From a virus: a stretch of 24,927 bases of DNA. The position numbers were made by a program, and so were the translations under genes. Below the pieces are notes generated by a model. That model saw only the letters and a list, made by a program, of their open reading frames with translations, was not told where the DNA came from and made no database searches. The stretch is taken from the IMG/VR virus record IMGVR_UViG_3300020174_000069, positions 1 to 24,927 of that record; one strand, written 5' to 3'. Shown piece by piece: positions 22,877-24,927 of the stretch; positions within the stretch are counted from its first letter, which is position 1; every line of letters begins with the position of its first letter.

Positions 22877-24927
22877 TATTTCCTGTGAATCCCGGCTCAC
22901 CCGGCGCAGGTGCTACGCCAGTTCCGATTGTGCCGCCGCCAGTACCTGTTGGATCTGCTGGGTTTGCCCCAGCCGGTGCTGCCTGCTGCTCGGCCATTGC
23001 TTGAATGCCACCCGTCTGTGCAAGAAGCTGTGCCTGACGCATGGCTTCTTCCATATTGTTGGTGACTTTTTCTGGATCGAGTTCCAGCGACTTTGCAATC
23101 TCTCGAATGATGTACGAAGTCTTTGCAAACGGAGCTAGCATCTGATTGCTAGTGATTTGCAGGAACTGCATGAGACGCTGGCTACGGACCTCGTTAGCCA
23201 TCAGGCTTTCTGTGCCACGCGCTTTAACTTCGAGATCACCGTTAGTTTCGGGGTCGAAGTCAAACTGCATATTAAACTGGAACAAACCTTCGCCCAGTGG
23301 TCGCAGCAGATAATCATCGATGTTCTTGATGACAGTCTTGATGCTACCGCTGGCGGCGTTCATCAGCATCGATATGCCCGATGCTGTACGGCCTACGCCC
23401 GTAACGCCGGTTTGACCATGTGCAAAGGAAGGGAAGCCTGTGCTTTCATCAGCAAGCTGTCGTGCTTTATCAAACAACTGCATATTTTCACCAGCAACAT
23501 TCGGAAACTTTGTCCCAAAGATTGCTTGCCCAGGTGCGCCTGCTTGACGGCGAAACACCTTGCCGGGGTAGATAGCCATATCCTGACCCGGAACTAGGTT
23601 CGTTTCATCAATCTCGATAAGCAGGTTGCCCGACAGAACAGCGTTATCCACTGCCATACGCATGAAGCCGTTCATCAGCATCTGCGTATCTTCCATGTTC
23701 TCTGCCAAACCCACACCAAAGAAGCTGTATGGGTTCATCTCATACGGCACAGCCATATAAGGAATGCGCATAGGCTTGAATGGATTTAGAACCAAGCGGA
23801 TTAGTTTGTTGTTGCACACCCATGCATTAGCATGGATCTCGTCTGCATCCTGCAATCCTTCGGGTAGTTCTATTCCGTTGTCTTCCAGATAGTACTTATC
23901 AAAGCAGCCCCAGTATTCCAGAACTTCGAAACGCTCTACATCCTGATACTGCTGATAGTCGCGTAGCGTGTCTTCCCAGTATTCGCGGGTAAAGTTCTCA
24001 CCCATCTCGATGCACATATCGATTGCATCAGGGCGGAAGTGCGGACGCTTTTTTAGTTCACGAAGCTGGCTACGGTTCAGACGATGTCTTTGGAAAACGT
24101 AGTTAGCATCGTCCATATTCGTGGCGTCTGGATCTGGGTAGAAGTCCCAAAGCGAAACGTGACTTACTTGCGGTACAAGCTTGAAGTTCGGATCGTACTC
24201 ACCGTCGTCGTTCCAGTTCGCATATTCTTTCTCTACAGCAAACGGGCCTTTCATAATGCCCGTACCAAACAAAGCCATCTCGAAGGCAGAGCTACGAAGA
24301 TGCTTACTTGCACTGCTTTCTTCTAGCTGGTCTTTGATCTTCTTCTCCATCTTCTTTGCAGCCAACATAGCTGGGTAGAATGTGGCTGAAGATGGAGTAG
24401 CTCCTGCGCCTTCCTTTACCCCTTCAATCTCGCTCAGAGGGTCGCTGAGTGGCCCTAAACGATCCATAAGGGTATTGAGTGTATCACCCGGCTGAAGGCC
24501 TTGTCCGTCGCCCGGAAAGCCATATGGAGAAGAGGGGGGTTGTTGTTGTTGCTGCTGGCTATCGAAGTGTACAGCTTCAGCAACTTTTTCTGGAAGTTCG
24601 GTAGGCTCGATGCTGAGTGGGAACGAGTTATTGGCAAACAACACATCGGTGATCTGACCGTATGCAGCCAGTACCTTTGTCTTAGTCACCTTCACAAACA
24701 CACGAGACTTTTCAGCTTCTGTGAATGACATGTCGTCAGAGTACATACCACGGTAATTCTGATAAGCGCTCAACCAACGCTTTTCGTCATTGATCCGTGC
24801 ATCTGATGCTTTCGTCCACTTTCCCCGAATTGTTTCGAGAATGGCACGAACAGTAACATCACCTTCGTCCTCTTCAGGTGTATCTTCGAGGACTACAGTT
24901 TCGTCAGTCTCTGGAATGATGTCATCT
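22806..24927 (-). CDS. Portal protein (P22-like size), 5' end outside window
   Basis: The frame is open from the right edge (first full codon ends at 24926) to TAA at 22808-22806, at least 706 residues. A TTG at 24773 is not the start: the upstream codons encode an acidic segment followed by TVRAILETIRGKWTKASDAR, which continues directly into the portal N-terminus. Portal features: a membrane-free helical N-domain, LRSSAFEMALFGTGIMKGPF, VSLWDFYPDPDATNMDDANY (a motif typical of portals), NPYSFFGVGLAENMEDTQML, QTGVTGVGRTASGISMLMNA and a following long helix (IKNIDDYLLRPLGEG). The C-tail is Gln/Pro/Gly-rich. It forms the dodecameric DNA gate at the capsid vertex. Length fits P22 gp1 (725) rather than the shorter T7 portal. 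Confidence 0.87.
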   Translation of the reverse strand, partial: DDIIPETDETVVLEDTPEEDEGDVTVRAILETIRGKWTKASDARINDEKRWLSAYQNYRGMYSDDMSFTEAEKSRVFVKVTKTKVLAAYGQITDVLFANNSFPLSIEPTELPEKVAEAVHFDSQQQQQQPPSSPYGFPGDGQGLQPGDTLNTLMDRLGPLSDPLSEIEGVKEGAGATPSSATFYPAMLAAKKMEKKIKDQLEESSASKHLRSSAFEMALFGTGIMKGPFAVEKEYANWNDDGEYDPNFKLVPQVSHVSLWDFYPDPDATNMDDANYVFQRHRLNRSQLRELKKRPHFRPDAIDMCIEMGENFTREYWEDTLRDYQQYQDVERFEVLEYWGCFDKYYLEDNGIELPEGLQDADEIHANAWVCNNKLIRLVLNPFKPMRIPYMAVPYEMNPYSFFGVGLAENMEDTQMLMNGFMRMAVDNAVLSGNLLIEIDETNLVPGQDMAIYPGKVFRRQAGAPGQAIFGTKFPNVAGENMQLFDKARQLADESTGFPSFAHGQTGVTGVGRTASGISMLMNAASGSIKTVIKNIDDYLLRPLGEGLFQFNMQFDFDPETNGDLEVKARGTESLMANEVRSQRLMQFLQITSNQMLAPFAKTSYIIREIAKSLELDPEKVTNNMEEAMRQAQLLAQTGGIQAMAEQQAAPAGANPADPTGTGGGTIGTGVAPAPGEPGFTGNNGPQNTQQPEAAGQQQPPMAGIQ

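Noticed and set aside
22806-24773. Portal beginning at TTG 24773
   Set aside because: The frame is open to the window edge and the upstream codons read as portal-like protein, so the true start lies outside.

Overview
The window looks like the virion-structure part of a tailed-phage genome (podovirus type), probably a marine phage of an alphaproteobacterium. All seventeen genes I can support lie on the minus strand, so transcription runs from base 24927 towards base 1. They are tightly packed: most neighbours are 0-10 bases apart or overlap, and six junctions are the same one-base TAATG stop/start overlap. Two genes run off the window: the portal gene at the right edge and a large internal-virion-type gene at the left edge. 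No replication, lysogeny, terminase, tRNA or CRISPR feature was seen. The host inference rests on protein resemblance recalled from marine podoviruses, such as the SAR116 phage HMO-2011 group, and no search was run.

In transcription order, the head module comes first: a P22-size portal protein (22806-24927, 5' partial), a small ORF, a 583-residue conserved phage protein of unknown role (20926-22677), a scaffold-like charged helical protein (19988-20863), and the HK97-fold major capsid protein (18627-19703). The only sizeable non-coding region (19704-19987) precedes the capsid gene. It carries a near-perfect sigma70-type promoter, TTGACA-17-TATAAC, followed by a hairpin at the predicted RNA 5' end. 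A second GC-rich hairpin follows the capsid gene (18590-18617). Together these suggest the capsid gene is expressed separately and more strongly than its neighbours.

The tail module follows: a gp4/gp11-like adaptor (17862-18572), a nozzle/stabilisation-type protein (16318-17862), and a receptor-binding region (9634-16318). That region appears to be a duplicated fibre-plus-tip-adhesin unit: a 1013-residue fibre and a glycine-rich adhesin, a short chaperone-like protein, then a 294-residue fibre and a second glycine-rich adhesin. The two fibres share a C-terminal domain of about 62-64 residues. The two adhesins are nearly identical except for a central segment of about 88 residues that is unrelated between them. 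This resembles the T-even gp37/gp38 arrangement and is the most interesting content of the window.

The last module (1-9634) has a small membrane-anchored coiled-coil protein, a 649-residue protein with an 11-residue periodic repeat, two small conserved proteins, and three large proteins (627, 1128 and at least 470 residues). These large proteins look like internal virion (ejection) proteins by position, size and composition.
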